A DNA stretch of 64,000 nt from Nematostella vectensis (taxonomy: Eukaryota; Cnidaria; Anthozoa; Actiniaria; Edwardsiidae): positions 18,277,075 through 18,341,074 of the forward strand of contig NC_064038.1 in assembly GCF_932526225.1 (NCBI RefSeq). The letters run 5' to 3'. Positions 1 through 10,428 of this stretch are shown in pieces. Made by a program: the position numbers and the translations under genes. How positions within the stretch are numbered: the first letter of the stretch is position 1; each line of letters opens with the position of its first letter. The notes under the pieces are model-generated. The model made no database searches. It was not told the DNA's origin and saw only the letters and a program-made list of their open reading frames with translations.

Positions 1-72
1 AAGTTAAGCTCAGTAGGGCGCGGTAAGTACTTGGATGGGTGACCGCTTCGGAATACCGTGTGCTGTAGGCAT
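1..72 (+). rRNA. 5S rRNA, partial copy cut by window start
   Basis: Holds gene positions 49-120 of a class A copy (A73, T95, C97). The 5' part lies outside the window. Its terminator is a run of only four T followed by AG, shared with a subset of class A copies. Confidence 0.97.
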
Positions 73-138
73 TTCCTTTTAGTTACCAAAGTACTCACAG
101 GACTGTTATATAAAATCTATTTCTTATACAGTTCTGTC

Positions 139-258
139 GTCTACGGCCATACCACTGAGAAAGCACCGGTTCTCGTCCGATCACCGTAGTTAAGCTCAGT
201 AGGGCACGGTTAGTACTTGGATGGGTGACCGCCTGGGAATACCGTGTGCTGTAGGCAT
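139..258 (+). rRNA. 5S rRNA variant, class B
   Basis: Differs from consensus at T49 and A68. T49 lies between helices III and II at the upstream edge of box A. A68 changes a G-U pair in helix V to A-U, so pairing is kept. Class B follows a TATAAAATCT spacer segment and usually sits between a class A and a class C copy. It is likely functional. Confidence 0.9.
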
Positions 259-510
259 TTCCTTTTTGTTATCGAGGTACTCACAGGACTGTTATATAAT
301 AGATAGATCTTAAACAGTTCTGTCGTCTACGACCATACCACTGAGAAAGCACCTGTTCTCGTCCGATCACCGAAGTTAAGCTCAGTAGGGCGCGGTTAGT
401 ACTTGGATGGGTGACCGCCTGGGAATACCGTGTGCTGTAGGCATTTCCTTTTTGTCATCGAAGTACGCACAGGACTGTTATATAATAGATAGATCTTACA
501 CAGTTCTATC

Positions 511-538
511 GTCTACGGCCATACCACTTAGAAAGCAC

Positions 539-569
<31 letters not shown>

Positions 570-630
570 AGTAGGGCGCGGTAAGTACTTGGATGGGTGA
601 CCGCTTCGGAATACCGTGTGCTGTAGGCAT
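511..630 (+). rRNA. 5S rRNA variant, class A
   Basis: Differs from consensus at T19, A73, T95 and C97. T19 puts a U-C mismatch in the middle of helix II. T95 turns a G-C pair of helix IV into G-U, and C97 removes a possible U-G closing contact. A73 could pair with U102 and lengthen helix V into loop E, the region bound by TFIIIA and ribosomal protein L5. Positions 80-97 also form box C of the internal promoter, so two changes fall in a promoter element. Class A is one of the most abundant classes and recurs about every fourth unit in the regular regions. It may be a tolerated variant or a weakly expressed one; sequence alone does not decide. Confidence 0.9.
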
Positions 631-696
631 TTCCTTTTTGTTATCGAGGTACTGACAGGACTGTTATATAATAGATAGATGTTACACAGTTCTATC

Positions 697-816
697 GTTT
701 ACGGCCATACCACTGAGAAAGCACCAGTTCTCGTCCGATCACAGAACTTAAAGTCAGTAGGGCACGGTTAGTACTTGGACGGGTGACCGCCTGGGAATAC
801 CGTGTGCTGTAGGCAT
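697..816 (+). rRNA. 5S rRNA divergent variant, class E
   Basis: Carries eight differences from consensus: T3, A30, A47, C51, A56, G57, A68 and C84. T3 keeps a U-G pair in helix I. A30 and A47 are partners in helix III, and both changed, leaving an A-A mismatch. G57 faces G21 and frays helix II. C51, A56 and G57 lie in box A of the internal promoter. A68 and C84 improve pairing in helices V and IV (A-U for G-U and C-G for U-G). The upstream spacer is also distinct (GTACTGACAG and GATGTTACACAG). I count 42 copies with this start in the window. It is either a separate 5S subtype or a pseudogene class kept by array turnover. Confidence 0.9.
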
Positions 817-882
817 TTCCTTTTTGTTATCGAGGTACTCACAGGACTGTTATATAATAGATAGATCTTAAACAGTTCTATC

Positions 883-1002
883 GTCTACGGCCATACCACT
901 GAGAAAGCACGGGTTCTCGTCCGATCACTGAAGTTAAGCTCAGTAGGGCGCGGTTAGTACTTGGATGGGTGACCGACTGGGAATACCGTGTGCTGTAGGC
1001 AT
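883..1002 (+). rRNA. 5S rRNA variant, class F, first sub-form
   Basis: Differs at G29, T47 and A94. G29 opposite G48 breaks one helix III pair, T47 gives a G-U pair with G30, and A94 opposite G82 weakens helix IV. The following spacer has TTTTCGAAG and the next unit begins with GTACTAACAG. F always follows class E in the regular super-repeat. Confidence 0.88.
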
Positions 1003-1068
1003 TTCCTTTTTGTTTTCGAAGTACTAACAGGACTGTTATATAATAGATAGATCTTACACAGTTCTATC

Positions 1069-1188
1069 GTCTACGGCCATACCACTGAGAAAGCACCAGT
1101 TCTCGTCCGATCACCGAAGTTAAGCTCAGTAGGGCGCGGTTAGTACTTGGATGGGTGACCGCCTGGGAATACCGTGTGCTGTAGGCAT
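1069..1188 (+). rRNA. 5S rRNA variant, class G
   Basis: Consensus except A30, which leaves A opposite C47 in helix III. It follows class F and is recognised by its upstream GTACTAACAG spacer. Other G copies, such as the one at 4976, have the consensus G30. Confidence 0.87.
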
Positions 1189-1282
1189 TTCCTTTTTGTC
1201 ATCGAAGTACTCACAGGACTGTTATATAATATATATTTCTTACACAGTTCTGTCGTCTACGGCCATACCACTGAGAAAGCAC

Positions 1283-1313
<31 letters not shown>

Positions 1314-1408
1314 AGTAGGGCGCGGTTAGTACTTGGATGGGTGACCGCCTGGGAATACCGTGTGCTGTAGGCATTTCCTTTTTGTCATCGAAGTACTCAC
1401 AGGACTGT

Positions 1409-1415
1409 TAAATAA
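1409..1415 (+). promoter_or_regulatory. Weakened TATA-like box, TAAATAA
   Basis: The usual TATATAA before the class A gene at 1441 reads TAAATAA. The same change recurs before class A genes near 3488, 7394, 9626, 11859, 29341 and 36036, all with the same D copy or its trace upstream, so it is a duplicated allele. Confidence 0.6.
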
Positions 1416-1468
1416 TAGATAGATCTCACACAGTTCTATCGTCTACGGCCATACCACTTAGAAAGCAC

Positions 1469-1499
<31 letters not shown>

Positions 1500-1966
1500 A
1501 GTAGGGCGCGGTAAGTACTTGGATGGGTGACCGCTTCGGAATACCGTGTGCTGTAGACATTTCCTTTTTGTTACCAAAGTACTCACAGGACTGTTATATA
1601 AAATCTATTTCTTACACAGTTCTGTCGTCTACGGCCATACCACTGAGAAAGCACCGGTTCTCGTCCGATCACCGTAGTTAAGCTCAGTAGGGCACGGTTA
1701 GTACTTGGATGGGTGACCGCCTGGGAATACCGTGTGCTGTAGGCATTTCCTTTTTGTTATCGAGGTACTCACAGGACTGTTATATAATAGATAGATCTTA
1801 AACAGTTCTTTCGTCTACTACCATACCACTGAGAAAGCACCGGTTCTCGTCCGATCACCGAAGTTAAGCTGAGTAGGGCGCGGTTAGTAATTGGATGGGT
1901 GACCGCCTGGGAATACCGTGTGCTGTAGGCATTTCCTTTTTGTCATCGAAGTACTCACAGGACTGT

Positions 1967-1973
1967 TATATAA
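1967..1973 (+). promoter_or_regulatory. TATA-like box of the 5S unit (representative)
   Basis: TATATAA lies at -32 to -26 from the gene start at 1999, and the same motif stands at the same distance in nearly every unit, inside the conserved CTGTTATATAA block. TATA-like elements near -30 are known to aid 5S transcription in insects, fungi and plants. Its constancy among otherwise variable spacers suggests selection or strong homogenisation. Confidence 0.75.
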
Positions 1974-1998
1974 TATATATTTCTTACACAGTTCTGTC

Positions 1999-2026
1999 GT
2001 CTACGGCCATACCACTGAGAAAGCAC

Positions 2027-2057
<31 letters not shown>

Positions 2058-2118
2058 AGTAGGGCGCGGTTAGTACTTGGATGGGTGACCGCCTGGGAAT
2101 ACCGTGTGCTGTAGGCAT
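1999..2118 (+). rRNA. 5S rRNA, class D, consensus reference copy
   Basis: This copy matches the array consensus at every position and serves as the numbering reference. By hand folding, helix I pairs 1-9 with 110-118; helix II pairs 16-21 with 57-62 and 14-15 with 64-65 around a bulged A63; helix III pairs 29-32 with 45-48; helix IV pairs 85-86 with 91-92 around a GUGA tetraloop (87-90) and 81-82 with 94-95, with A83 bulged; helix V pairs 66-72 with 103-109. All pairs are Watson-Crick or G-U, so the RNA should be functional. D genes follow a TATATATTTC spacer segment. D is the best candidate for the major cellular 5S. Confidence 0.96.
2048..2095 (+). promoter_or_regulatory. Intragenic control region, boxes A to C (representative)
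   Basis: Gene positions 50-97 correspond to the internal promoter of type 1 RNA polymerase III genes: box A at about 50-64, intermediate element near 67-72 and box C at about 80-97, bound by TFIIIA. The box limits are taken from vertebrate 5S by position. Class E alters box A, and class A alters box C. Confidence 0.75.
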
Positions 2119-2122
2119 TTCC

Positions 2123-2127
2123 TTTTT
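2123..2127 (+). terminator. Pol III T5 terminator (representative)
   Basis: Five T follow the gene end at 2118 after a four-base gap, at positions +125 to +129. The same run follows almost every copy. Four or more T on the non-template strand is the usual RNA polymerase III stop. Confidence 0.9.
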
Positions 2128-2210
2128 GTCATCGAAGTACTCACAGGACTGTTATATAATAGATAGATCTTACACAGTTCTATCGTCTACGGCCATACCA
2201 CTTAGAAAGC

Positions 2211-2243
<33 letters not shown>

Positions 2244-2556
2244 AGTAGGGCGCGGTAAGTACTTGGATGGGTGACCGCTTCGGAATACCGTGTGCTGTAG
2301 GCATTTCCTTTTAGTTACCAAAGTACTCACAGGACTGTTATATAAAATCTATTTCTTTTACAGTTCTGTCGTCTACGGCCATACCACTGAGAAAGCACCG
2401 GTTCTCGTCCGATCACCGTAGTTAAGCTCAGTAGGGCACGGTTAGTACTTGGATGGGTGACCGCCTGGGAATACCGTGTGCTGTAGGCATTTCCTTTTTG
2501 TTATCGAGGTACTCACAGGACTGTTATATAATAGATAGATCTTAAACAGTTCTGTC

Positions 2557-2584
2557 GTCTACGACCATACCACTGAGAAAGCAC

Positions 2585-2615
<31 letters not shown>

Positions 2616-2676
2616 AGTAGGGCGCGGTTAGTACTTGGATGGGTGACCGCCTGGGAATACCGTGTGCTGTAGGCAT
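2557..2676 (+). rRNA. 5S rRNA variant, class C
   Basis: Differs from consensus only at A8 (GTCTACGACC start), which weakens the inner end of helix I by giving A opposite C111. Its upstream spacer ends in ATCTTAAACAG. Class C normally follows class B. A sub-form with T7 and A8 occurs at 1813, 7766 and 9998. Confidence 0.9.
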
Positions 2677-2770
2677 TTCCTTTTTGTCATCGAAGTACTC
2701 ACAGGACTGTTATATAATAGATAGATCTTACACAGTTCTATCGTCTACGGCCATACCACTTAGAAAGCAC

Positions 2771-2801
<31 letters not shown>

Positions 2802-2928
2802 AGTAAGGCGCGGTAAGTACTTGGATGGGTGACCGCTTCGGAATACCATGTGCTGTAGGCATTTCCTTTTTGTTATCGAGGTACTGACAGGACTGTTATA
2901 TAATAGATAGATGTTACACAGTTCTATC

Positions 2929-3049
2929 GTTTACGGCCATACCACTGAGAAAGCACCAGTTCTCGTCCGATCACAGAACTTAAAGTCAGTAGGGCACGGT
3001 TAGTACTTGGGCGGGTGACCGCTTCGGGAATACCGTGTGCTGTAGGCAT
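2929..3049 (+). rRNA. Class E 5S with one extra base in helix IV
   Basis: Reads GCTTCGGGAA at gene positions 93 onward where other E copies have GCCTGGGAA, giving 121 nt. The segment looks like a class A helix IV end (CTTCGG) joined to the consensus GGGAA, so it may come from a slipped class A/E conversion. It also has G83 (TTGGGCGGG). The identical form is at 11114-11234. Confidence 0.85.
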
Positions 3050-3515
3050 TTCCTTTTTGTTATCGAGGTACTCACAGGACTGTTATATAATAGATAGATC
3101 TTAAACAGTTCTATCGTCTACGGCCATACCACTGAGAAAGCACGGGTTCTCGTCCGATCACTGAAGTTAAGCTCAGTAGGGCGCGGTTAGTACTTGGATG
3201 GGTGACCGACTGGGAATACCGTGTGCTGTAGGCATTTCCTTTTTGTTTTCGAAGTACTAACAGGACTGTTATATAATAGATAGATCTTACACAGTTCTAT
3301 CGTCTACGGCCATACCACTGAGAAAGCACCAGTTCTCGTCCGATCACCGAAGTTAAGCTCAGTATGGCGCGGTTAGTACTTGGATGGGTGACCGCCTGGG
3401 AATACCGTGTGCTGTAGGCATTTCCTTTTTGTCATCGAAGTACTCACAGGACTGTTAAATAATAGATAGATCTCACACAGTTCTATCGTCTACGGCCATA
3501 CCACTTAGAAAGCAC

Positions 3516-3546
<31 letters not shown>

Positions 3547-3887
3547 AGTAGGGCGCGGTAAGTACTTGGATGGGTGACCGCTTCGGAATACCGTGTGCTG
3601 TAGACATTTCCTTTTTGTTACCAAAGTACTCACAGGACTGTTATATAAAATCTATTTCTTACACAGTTCTGTCGTCTACGGCCATACCACTGAGAAAGCA
3701 CCGTTTCTCGTCCGATCACCGTAGTTAAGCTCAGTAGGGCACGGTTAGTACTTGGATGGGTAACCGCCTGGGAATACCGTGTGCTGTAGGCATTTCCTTT
3801 TTGTTATCGAGGTACTCACAGGACTGTTATATAATAGATAGATCTTAAACTGTTCTAACGTCTACGGCCATACCACTGAGAAAGCAC

Positions 3888-3918
<31 letters not shown>

Positions 3919-4045
3919 AGTAGGGCGCGGTTAGTACTTGGATAGGTGACCGCCTGGGAATACCGTGTGCTGTAGGCATTTCCTTTTTGTCATCGAAGTA
4001 CTCACAGGACTGTTATATAATATATATTTCTTACACAGTTCTGTC

Positions 4046-4073
4046 GTCTACGGCCATACCACTGAGAAAGCAC

Positions 4074-4104
<31 letters not shown>

Positions 4105-4165
4105 ATTAGGGCGCGGTAAGTACTTGGATGGGTGACCGCTTCGGAATACCGTGTGCTGTAGGCAT
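4046..4165 (+). rRNA. Hybrid 5S, class D 5' half and class A 3' half
   Basis: Upstream TATATATTTC spacer and G19 are D-type, while T61, A73, T95 and C97 are A-type. The exchange lies between positions 19 and 61. Similar D/A hybrids without T61 occur at 20412, 41615 and 43475. Confidence 0.82.
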
Positions 4166-4445
4166 TTCCTTTTTGTTATCGAGGTACTGACAGGACTGTT
4201 ATATAATAGATAGATGTTACACAGTTCTATCGTTTACGGCCATACCACTGAGAAAGCACCAGTTCTCGTCCGATCACAGAACTTAAAGTCAGTATGGCAC
4301 GGTTAGTACTTGGACGGGTGACCGCCTGGGAATACCGTGTGCTGTAGGCATTTCCTTTTTGTTATCGAGGTACTCACAGGACTGTTATATAATAGATAGA
4401 TCTTACACAGTTCTATCGTCTACGGCCATACCACTTAGAAAGCAC

Positions 4446-4476
<31 letters not shown>

Positions 4477-4739
4477 ATTAGGGCGCGGTAAGTACTTGGA
4501 TGGGTGACCGCTTCGGAATACCGTGTGCTGTAGGCATTTCCTTTTTGTTATCGAGGTACTGACAGGACTGTTATATAATAGATAGATGTTACACAGTTCT
4601 ATCGTTTACGGCCATACCACTGAGAAAGCACCAGTTCTCGTCCGATCACAGAACTTAAAGTCAGTATGGCACGGTTAGTACTTGGACGGGTGACCGCCTG
4701 GGAATACCGTGTGCTGTAGGCATTTCCTTTTTGTTATCG

Positions 4740-4817
4740 AGGTACTCACAGGACCGTTATATAATAGATAGATCTTAAACAGTTCTATCGTCTATGGCCA
4801 TACCACTGAGAAAGCAC

Positions 4818-4848
<31 letters not shown>

Positions 4849-5003
4849 AGTAGGGCGCGGTTAGTACTTGGATGGGTGACAGCCTGGGAATACCGTGTGC
4901 TGTAGGCATTTACTTTTTGTTTTCGAAGTACTAACAGGACTGTTATATAATAGATAGATCTTACACAGTTCTATCGTCTACGGCCATACCACTGAGAAAG
5001 CAC

Positions 5004-5034
<31 letters not shown>

Positions 5035-5189
5035 AGTAGGGCGCGGTTAGTACTTGGATGGGTGACCGCCTGGGAATACCGTGTGCTGTAGGCATTTCCT
5101 TTTTGTCATCGAAGTACTCACAGGACTGTTAGATAATAGATAGATCTTACACAGTTCTATCGTCTACGGCCATACCACTTAGAAAGCAC

Positions 5190-5220
<31 letters not shown>

Positions 5221-5561
5221 AGTAGGGAGCGGTAAGTACTTGGATGGGTGACCGCTTCGGAATACCGTGTGCTGTAGGCATTTCCTTTTTGTTATCGAGG
5301 TACTGACAGGACTGTTATATAATAGATAGATGTTACACAGTTCTATCGTTTACGGCCATACCACTGAGAAAGCACCAGTTCTCGTCCGATCACAGAACTT
5401 AAAGTCAGTAGGGCACGGTTAGTACTTGGACGGGTGACCGCCTGGGAATACCGTGTGCTGTAGGCATTTCCTTTTTGTTATCGAGGTACTCACAGGACCG
5501 TTATATAATAGATAGATCTTAAACAGTTCTATCGTCTATGGCCATACCACTGAGAAAGCAC

Positions 5562-5592
<31 letters not shown>

Positions 5593-5747
5593 AGTAGGGC
5601 GCGGTTAGTACTTGGATGGGTGACAGCCTGGGAATACCGTGTGCTGTAGGCATTTACTTTTTGTTTTCGAAGTACTAACAGGACTGTTATATAATAGATA
5701 GATCTTACACAGTTCTATCGTCTACGGCCATACCACTGAAAAAGCAC

Positions 5748-5778
<31 letters not shown>

Positions 5779-5933
5779 AGTAGGGCGCGGTAAGTACTTG
5801 GATGGGTGACCGCTTCGGAATACCGTGTGCTGTAGGCATTTCCTTTTTGTTACCAAAGTACTCACAGGACTGTTATATAAAATCTATTTCTTACACATTT
5901 CTGTCGTCTACGGCCATACCACTGAGAAAGCAC

Positions 5934-5964
<31 letters not shown>

Positions 5965-6119
5965 AGTAGGGCGCGGTTAGTACTTCGATGGGTGACCGCC
6001 TGGGAATACCGTGTGCTGTAGGCAATTCCTTTTTGTCATCGAAGTACTCACAGGACTGTTATATAATATATATTTCTTACACAGTTCTGTCGTCTACGGC
6101 CATACCACTGAGAAAGCAC

Positions 6120-6150
<31 letters not shown>

Positions 6151-6230
6151 AGTAGGGCGCGGTTAGTACTTGGATGGGTGACCGCCTGTGAATACCGTGT
6201 GCTGTAGGCATTTACTTTTTGTTTTCGAAG
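4740..6230 (+). repeat. Four-unit local duplication
   Basis: The ACAGGACCG spacer mark recurs 744 bp apart (ggacc at 4751 and 5495), each time followed by the T6/A92 class F gene and a G-type unit. It is one of several short-range duplications; others are 372 bp (near 4104 and 4476), 930 bp (CATTGAAG at 17195 and 18125), 744 bp (GCTGTTGGC at 20521 and 21265; class E at 44405 and 45149) and 558 bp (TATTTAA spacers before 50179 and 50737). Confidence 0.78.
4790..4909 (+). rRNA. 5S rRNA variant, class F, second sub-form
   Basis: Near consensus except T6 and A92. A92 breaks the G85-C92 pair beside the GUGA tetraloop of helix IV, and T6 changes a C-G pair of helix I to U-G. The T-run is preceded by TTTA instead of TTTC. 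A92 recurs with F-type flanks near 5534, 25621, 32316, 37709, 41243, 43847 and 48869, so it spread by duplication. Confidence 0.87.
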
Positions 6231-6491
6231 TACTAACATGACTGTTATATAATAGATAGATCTTACACAGTTCTATCGTCTACGGCCATACCACTGAGAA
6301 AGCACCGGTTCTCGTCCGATCACTGAAGTTAAGCTCAGTAGGGCGCGGTTAGTACTTGGATGGGTGACCGCCTGGGAATACCGTGTGCTGTAGGCATTTC
6401 CTTTTTGTCATCGAAGTACTCACAGGACTGTTATATAATATATATTTCTTACACAGTTCTGTCGTCTACGGCCATACCACTGAGAAAGCAC

Positions 6492-6522
<31 letters not shown>

Positions 6523-6649
6523 AGTAGGGCGCGGTTAGTACTTGGATGGGAGACCGCCTGGGAATACCGTGTGCTGTAGGCATTTCCTTTTTGTCATCGA
6601 ACTACTCACAGGACTGTTATATAATAGATAGATCTTACACAGTTCTATC

Positions 6650-6675
6650 GTCTACGGCCATATCACTTAGAAAGC

Positions 6676-6708
<33 letters not shown>

Positions 6709-6769
6709 AGTAGGGCGCGGTAAGTACTTGGATGGGTGACCTCTTCGGAATACCGTGTGCTGTACGCAT
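6650..6769 (+). pseudogene. 5S copy with broken helix I and T3 terminator
   Basis: A class A copy with further changes: T13, A29, T93 and C116 (GTACGC end). C116 faces C3 and breaks helix I, and T93 sits in helix IV. The T-run downstream is only ATTTAG at 6774-6777, below the usual RNA polymerase III minimum, so transcripts would read into the next unit. Related copies with C116 are at 26923, 33618 and 39011, but those keep four T. I call this a probable pseudogene. Confidence 0.7.
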
Positions 6770-7021
6770 TTCCATTTAGTGACCAAAGTACTCACAGGAC
6801 TGTTATATAAAATCTATTTCTTACACAGTTCTGTCGTCTACGGCCATACCACTGAGAAAGCACCGGTTCTCGTCCGATCACCGTAGTTAAGCTCAGTAGG
6901 GCACGGTTAGTACTTGGATGGGTGACCGCCTGGGAATACCGTGTGCTGTAGGCATTTCCTTTTTGTTATCGAGGTACTCACAGGACTGTTATATAATAGA
7001 TAGATCTTACACAGTTCTATC

Positions 7022-7141
7022 GTCGACGGCCATACCACTTAGAAAGCACCAGTTCTCGTCCGATCACCGAAGTTAAGCTCAGTAGGGCGCGGTTAGTACT
7101 TGGATGGGTGACCGCCTGGGAATACCGTGTGCTGTAGGCAT
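7022..7141 (+). rRNA. Hybrid 5S at a duplication boundary, helix I change
   Basis: Starts GTCGAC (G4 opposite A115, a helix I mismatch), has T19 of class A, then A30 of class G and a consensus 3' part. The class switch between positions 19 and 30 coincides with the left end of the 12-unit repeat cluster at about 7045, so the junction lies inside the gene. Confidence 0.75.
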
Positions 7142-7235
7142 TTCCTTTTTGTCATCGAAGTACTCACAGGACTGTTATATAATATATATTTCTTACACAG
7201 TTCTGTCGTCTACGGCCATACCACTGAGAAAGCAC

Positions 7236-7266
<31 letters not shown>

Positions 7267-7421
7267 AGTAGGGCGCGGTTAGTACTTGGATGGGTGACCG
7301 CCTGGGAATACCGTGTGCTGTAGGCATTTCCTTTTTGTCATCGAAGTACTCACAGGACTGTTAAATGATAGATAGATCTCACACAGTTCTATCGTCTACG
7401 GCCATACCACTTAGAAAGCAC

Positions 7422-7452
<31 letters not shown>

Positions 7453-7793
7453 AGTAGGGCGCGGTAAGTACTTGGATGGGTGACCGCTTCGGAATACCGT
7501 GTGCTGTAGACATTTCCTTTTTGTTACCAAAGTACTCACAGGACTGTTATATAAAATCTATTTCTTACACAGTTCTGTCGTCTACGGCCATACCACTGAG
7601 AAAGCACCGGTTCTCGTCCGATCACCGTAGTTAAGCTCAGTAGGGCACGGTTAGTACTTGGATGGGTGACCGCCTGGGAATACCGTGTGCTGTAGGCATT
7701 TCCTTTTTGTTATCGAGGTACTCACAGGACTGTTATATAATAGATAGATCTTAAACAGTTCTTTCGTCTACTACCATACCACTGAGAAAGCAC

Positions 7794-7824
<31 letters not shown>

Positions 7825-7979
7825 AGTAGGGCGCGGTTAGTAATTGGATGGGTGACCGCCTGGGAATACCGTGTGCTGTAGGCATTTCCTTTTTGTCATC
7901 GAAGTACTCACAGGACTGTTATATAATATATATTTCTTACACAGTTCTGTCGTCTACGGCCATACCACTGAGAAAGCAC

Positions 7980-8010
<31 letters not shown>

Positions 8011-8163
8011 AGTAGGGCGCGGTTAGTACTTGGATGGGTGACCGCCTGGGAATACCGTGTGCTGTAGGCATTTCCTTTTTGTCATCGAAGTACTCACAGG
8101 ACTGTTATATAATAGATAGATCTTACACAGTTCTATCGTCTACGGCCATACCACTTAGAAAGC

Positions 8164-8196
<33 letters not shown>

Positions 8197-8537
8197 AGTA
8201 GGGCGCGGTAAGTACTTGGATGGGTGACCGCTTCGGAATACCGTGTGCTGTAGGCATTTCCTTTTAGTTACCAAAGTACTCACAGGACTGTTATATAAAA
8301 TCTATTTCTTATACAGTTCTGTCGTCTACGGCCATACCACTGAGAAAGCACCGGTTCTCGTCCGATCACCGTAGTTAAGCTCAGTAGGGCACGGTTAGTA
8401 CTTGGATGGGTGACCGCCTGGGAATACCGTGTGCTGTAGGCATTTCCTTTTTGTTATCGAGGTACTCACAGGACTGTTATATAATAGATAGATCTTAAAC
8501 AGTTCTGTCGTCTACGACCATACCACTGAGAAAGCAC

Positions 8538-8568
<31 letters not shown>

Positions 8569-8723
8569 AGTAGGGCGCGGTTAGTACTTGGATGGGTGAC
8601 CGCCTGGGAATACCGTGTGCTGTAGGCATTTCCTTTTTGTCATCGAAGTACGCACAGGACTGTTATATAATAGATAGATCTTACACAGTTCTATCGTCTA
8701 CGGCCATACCACTTAGAAAGCAC

Positions 8724-8754
<31 letters not shown>

Positions 8755-9467
8755 AGTAGGGCGCGGTAAGTACTTGGATGGGTGACCGCTTCGGAATACC
8801 GTGTGCTGTAGGCATTTCCTTTTTGTTATCGAGGTACTGACAGGACTGTTATATAATAGATAGATGTTACACAGTTCTATCGTTTACGGCCATACCACTG
8901 AGAAAGCACCAGTTCTCGTCCGATCACAGAACTTAAAGTCAGTAGGGCACGGTTAGTACTTGGACGGGTGACCGCCTGGGAATACCGTGTGCTGTAGGCA
9001 TTTCCTTTTTGTTATCGAGGTACTCACAGGACTGTTATATAATAGATAGATCTTAAACAGTTCTATCGTCTACGGCCATACCACTGAGAAAGCACGGGTT
9101 CTCGTCCGATCACTGAAGTTAAGCTCAGTAGGGCGCGGTTAGTACTTGGATGGGTGACCGACTGGGAATACCGTGTGCTGTAGGCATTTCCTTTTTGTTT
9201 TCGAAGTACTAACAGGACTGTTATATAATAGATAGATCTTACACAGTTCTATCGTCTACGGCCATACCACTGAGAAAGCACCAGTTCTCGTCCGATCACC
9301 GAAGTTAAGCTCAGTAGGGCGCGGTTAGTACTTGGATGGGTGACCGCCTGGGAATACCGTGTGCTGTAGGCATTTCCTTTTTGTCATCGAAGTACTCACA
9401 GGACTGTTATATAATATATATTTCTTACACAGTTCTGTCGTCTACGGCCATACCACTGAGAAAGCAC

Positions 9468-9498
<31 letters not shown>

Positions 9499-9653
9499 AG
9501 TAGGGCGCGGTTAGTACTTGGATGGGTGACCGCCTGGGAATACCGTGTGCTGTAGGCATTTCCTTTTTGTCATCGAAGTACTCACAGGACTGTTAAATAA
9601 TAGATAGATCTCACACAGTTCTATCGTCTACGGCCATACCACTTAGAAAGCAC

Positions 9654-9684
<31 letters not shown>

Positions 9685-10211
9685 AGTAGGGCGCGGTAAG
9701 TACTTGGATGGGTGACCGCTTCGGAATACCGTGTGCTGTAGACATTTCCTTTTTGTTACCAAAGTACTCACAGGACTGTTATATAAAATCTATTTCTTAC
9801 ACAGTTCTGTCGTCTACGGCCATACCACTGAGAAAGCACCGGTTCTCGTCCGATCACCGTAGTTAAGCTCAGTAGGGCACGGTTAGTACTTGGATGGGTG
9901 ACCGCCTGGGAATACCGTGTGCTGTAGGCATTTCCTTTTTGTTATCGAGGTACTCACAGGACTGTTATATAATAGATAGATCTTAAACAGTTCTTTCGTC
10001 TACTACCATACCACTGAGAAAGCACCGGTTCTCGTCCGATCACCGAAGTTAAGCTGAGTAGGGCGCGGTTAGTAATTGGATGGGTGACCGCCTGGGAATA
10101 CCGTGTGCTGTAGGCATTTCCTTTTTGTCATCGAAGTACTCACAGGACTGTTATATAATATATATTTCTTACACAGTTCTGTCGTCTACGGCCATACCAC
10201 TGAGAAAGCAC

Positions 10212-10242
<31 letters not shown>

Positions 10243-10395
10243 AGTAGGGCGCGGTTAGTACTTGGATGGGTGACCGCCTGGGAATACCGTGTGCTGTAGG
10301 CATTTCCTTTTTGTCATCGAAGTACTCACAGGACTGTTATATAATAGATAGATCTTACACAGTTCTATCGTCTACGGCCATACCACTTAGAAAGC

Positions 10396-10428
<33 letters not shown>

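Larger units (their letters stand above)
139..2370 (+). repeat. 12-unit higher-order repeat, copy 1
   Basis: Twelve units in the order B C A E F G D A B C D A. Position 1 matches 2233 with a 2232-bp offset (12 x 186), including private marks such as the T4 terminator with AGTTACC spacer and the TAAATAA box. Confidence 0.9.
139..3049 (+). rRNA. 5S rRNA genes, block 1: 16 copies
   Basis: Genes start at 139 + 186n for n = 0 to 15 (139, 325, 511 ... 2929), each 120 nt long except the last. Class order from 139 is B C A E F G D A B C D A, then the cycle restarts with B at 2371. The last copy, 2929-3049, is class E and has one extra base in the 3' strand of helix IV, which shifts the register of everything downstream by +1. 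5S rRNA is the RNA polymerase III transcript that joins ribosomal proteins L5 and L11 to form the central protuberance of the large subunit. Confidence 0.97.
2371..3850 (+). repeat. 12-unit higher-order repeat, copy 2, truncated
   Basis: Follows copy 1 in tandem through B C A E F G A B. The D unit expected between the G copy at 3302 and the A copy at 3488 is absent, while the three other copies of this stretch have it, so one unit was lost here. The order departs from the pattern at the F-like gene at 3860. Confidence 0.85.

Noticed and set aside
259-324. Spacer as host for a spliced-leader RNA, snRNA or other small RNA gene
   Set aside because: The spacer is only 66 bp and is taken up by the terminator, a short variable block and the TATA-like box. 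No Sm-site-like or splice-donor-bearing RNA fits.
697-816. Class E as a 5S-derived SINE
   Set aside because: 5S-derived SINEs have an added body, a tail and target duplications. Class E copies are plain 120-nt genes in register with the array.
3860-3979. A separate gene family for copies with CTGTTCTAACG upstream
   Set aside because: Gene and flanks match class F except for spacer changes and A85, so it is a sub-form of F and the likely source of the CTCTTCTAACG form seen further right.
6048-6239. Antisense open frame of 63 codons (also 21857-22048, 26321-26512, 33016-33207, 38409-38600)
   Set aside because: It is the reverse complement of a 5S gene and its spacer. The same peptide recurs wherever the underlying D-type units are identical, and there is no other coding signal. 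Such peptides are a common false call in rDNA.
6650-7141. Inverted units or a break in the array between the 12-unit clusters
   Set aside because: All starts remain on the + strand at 186-bp spacing through this stretch. Only the class order changes.
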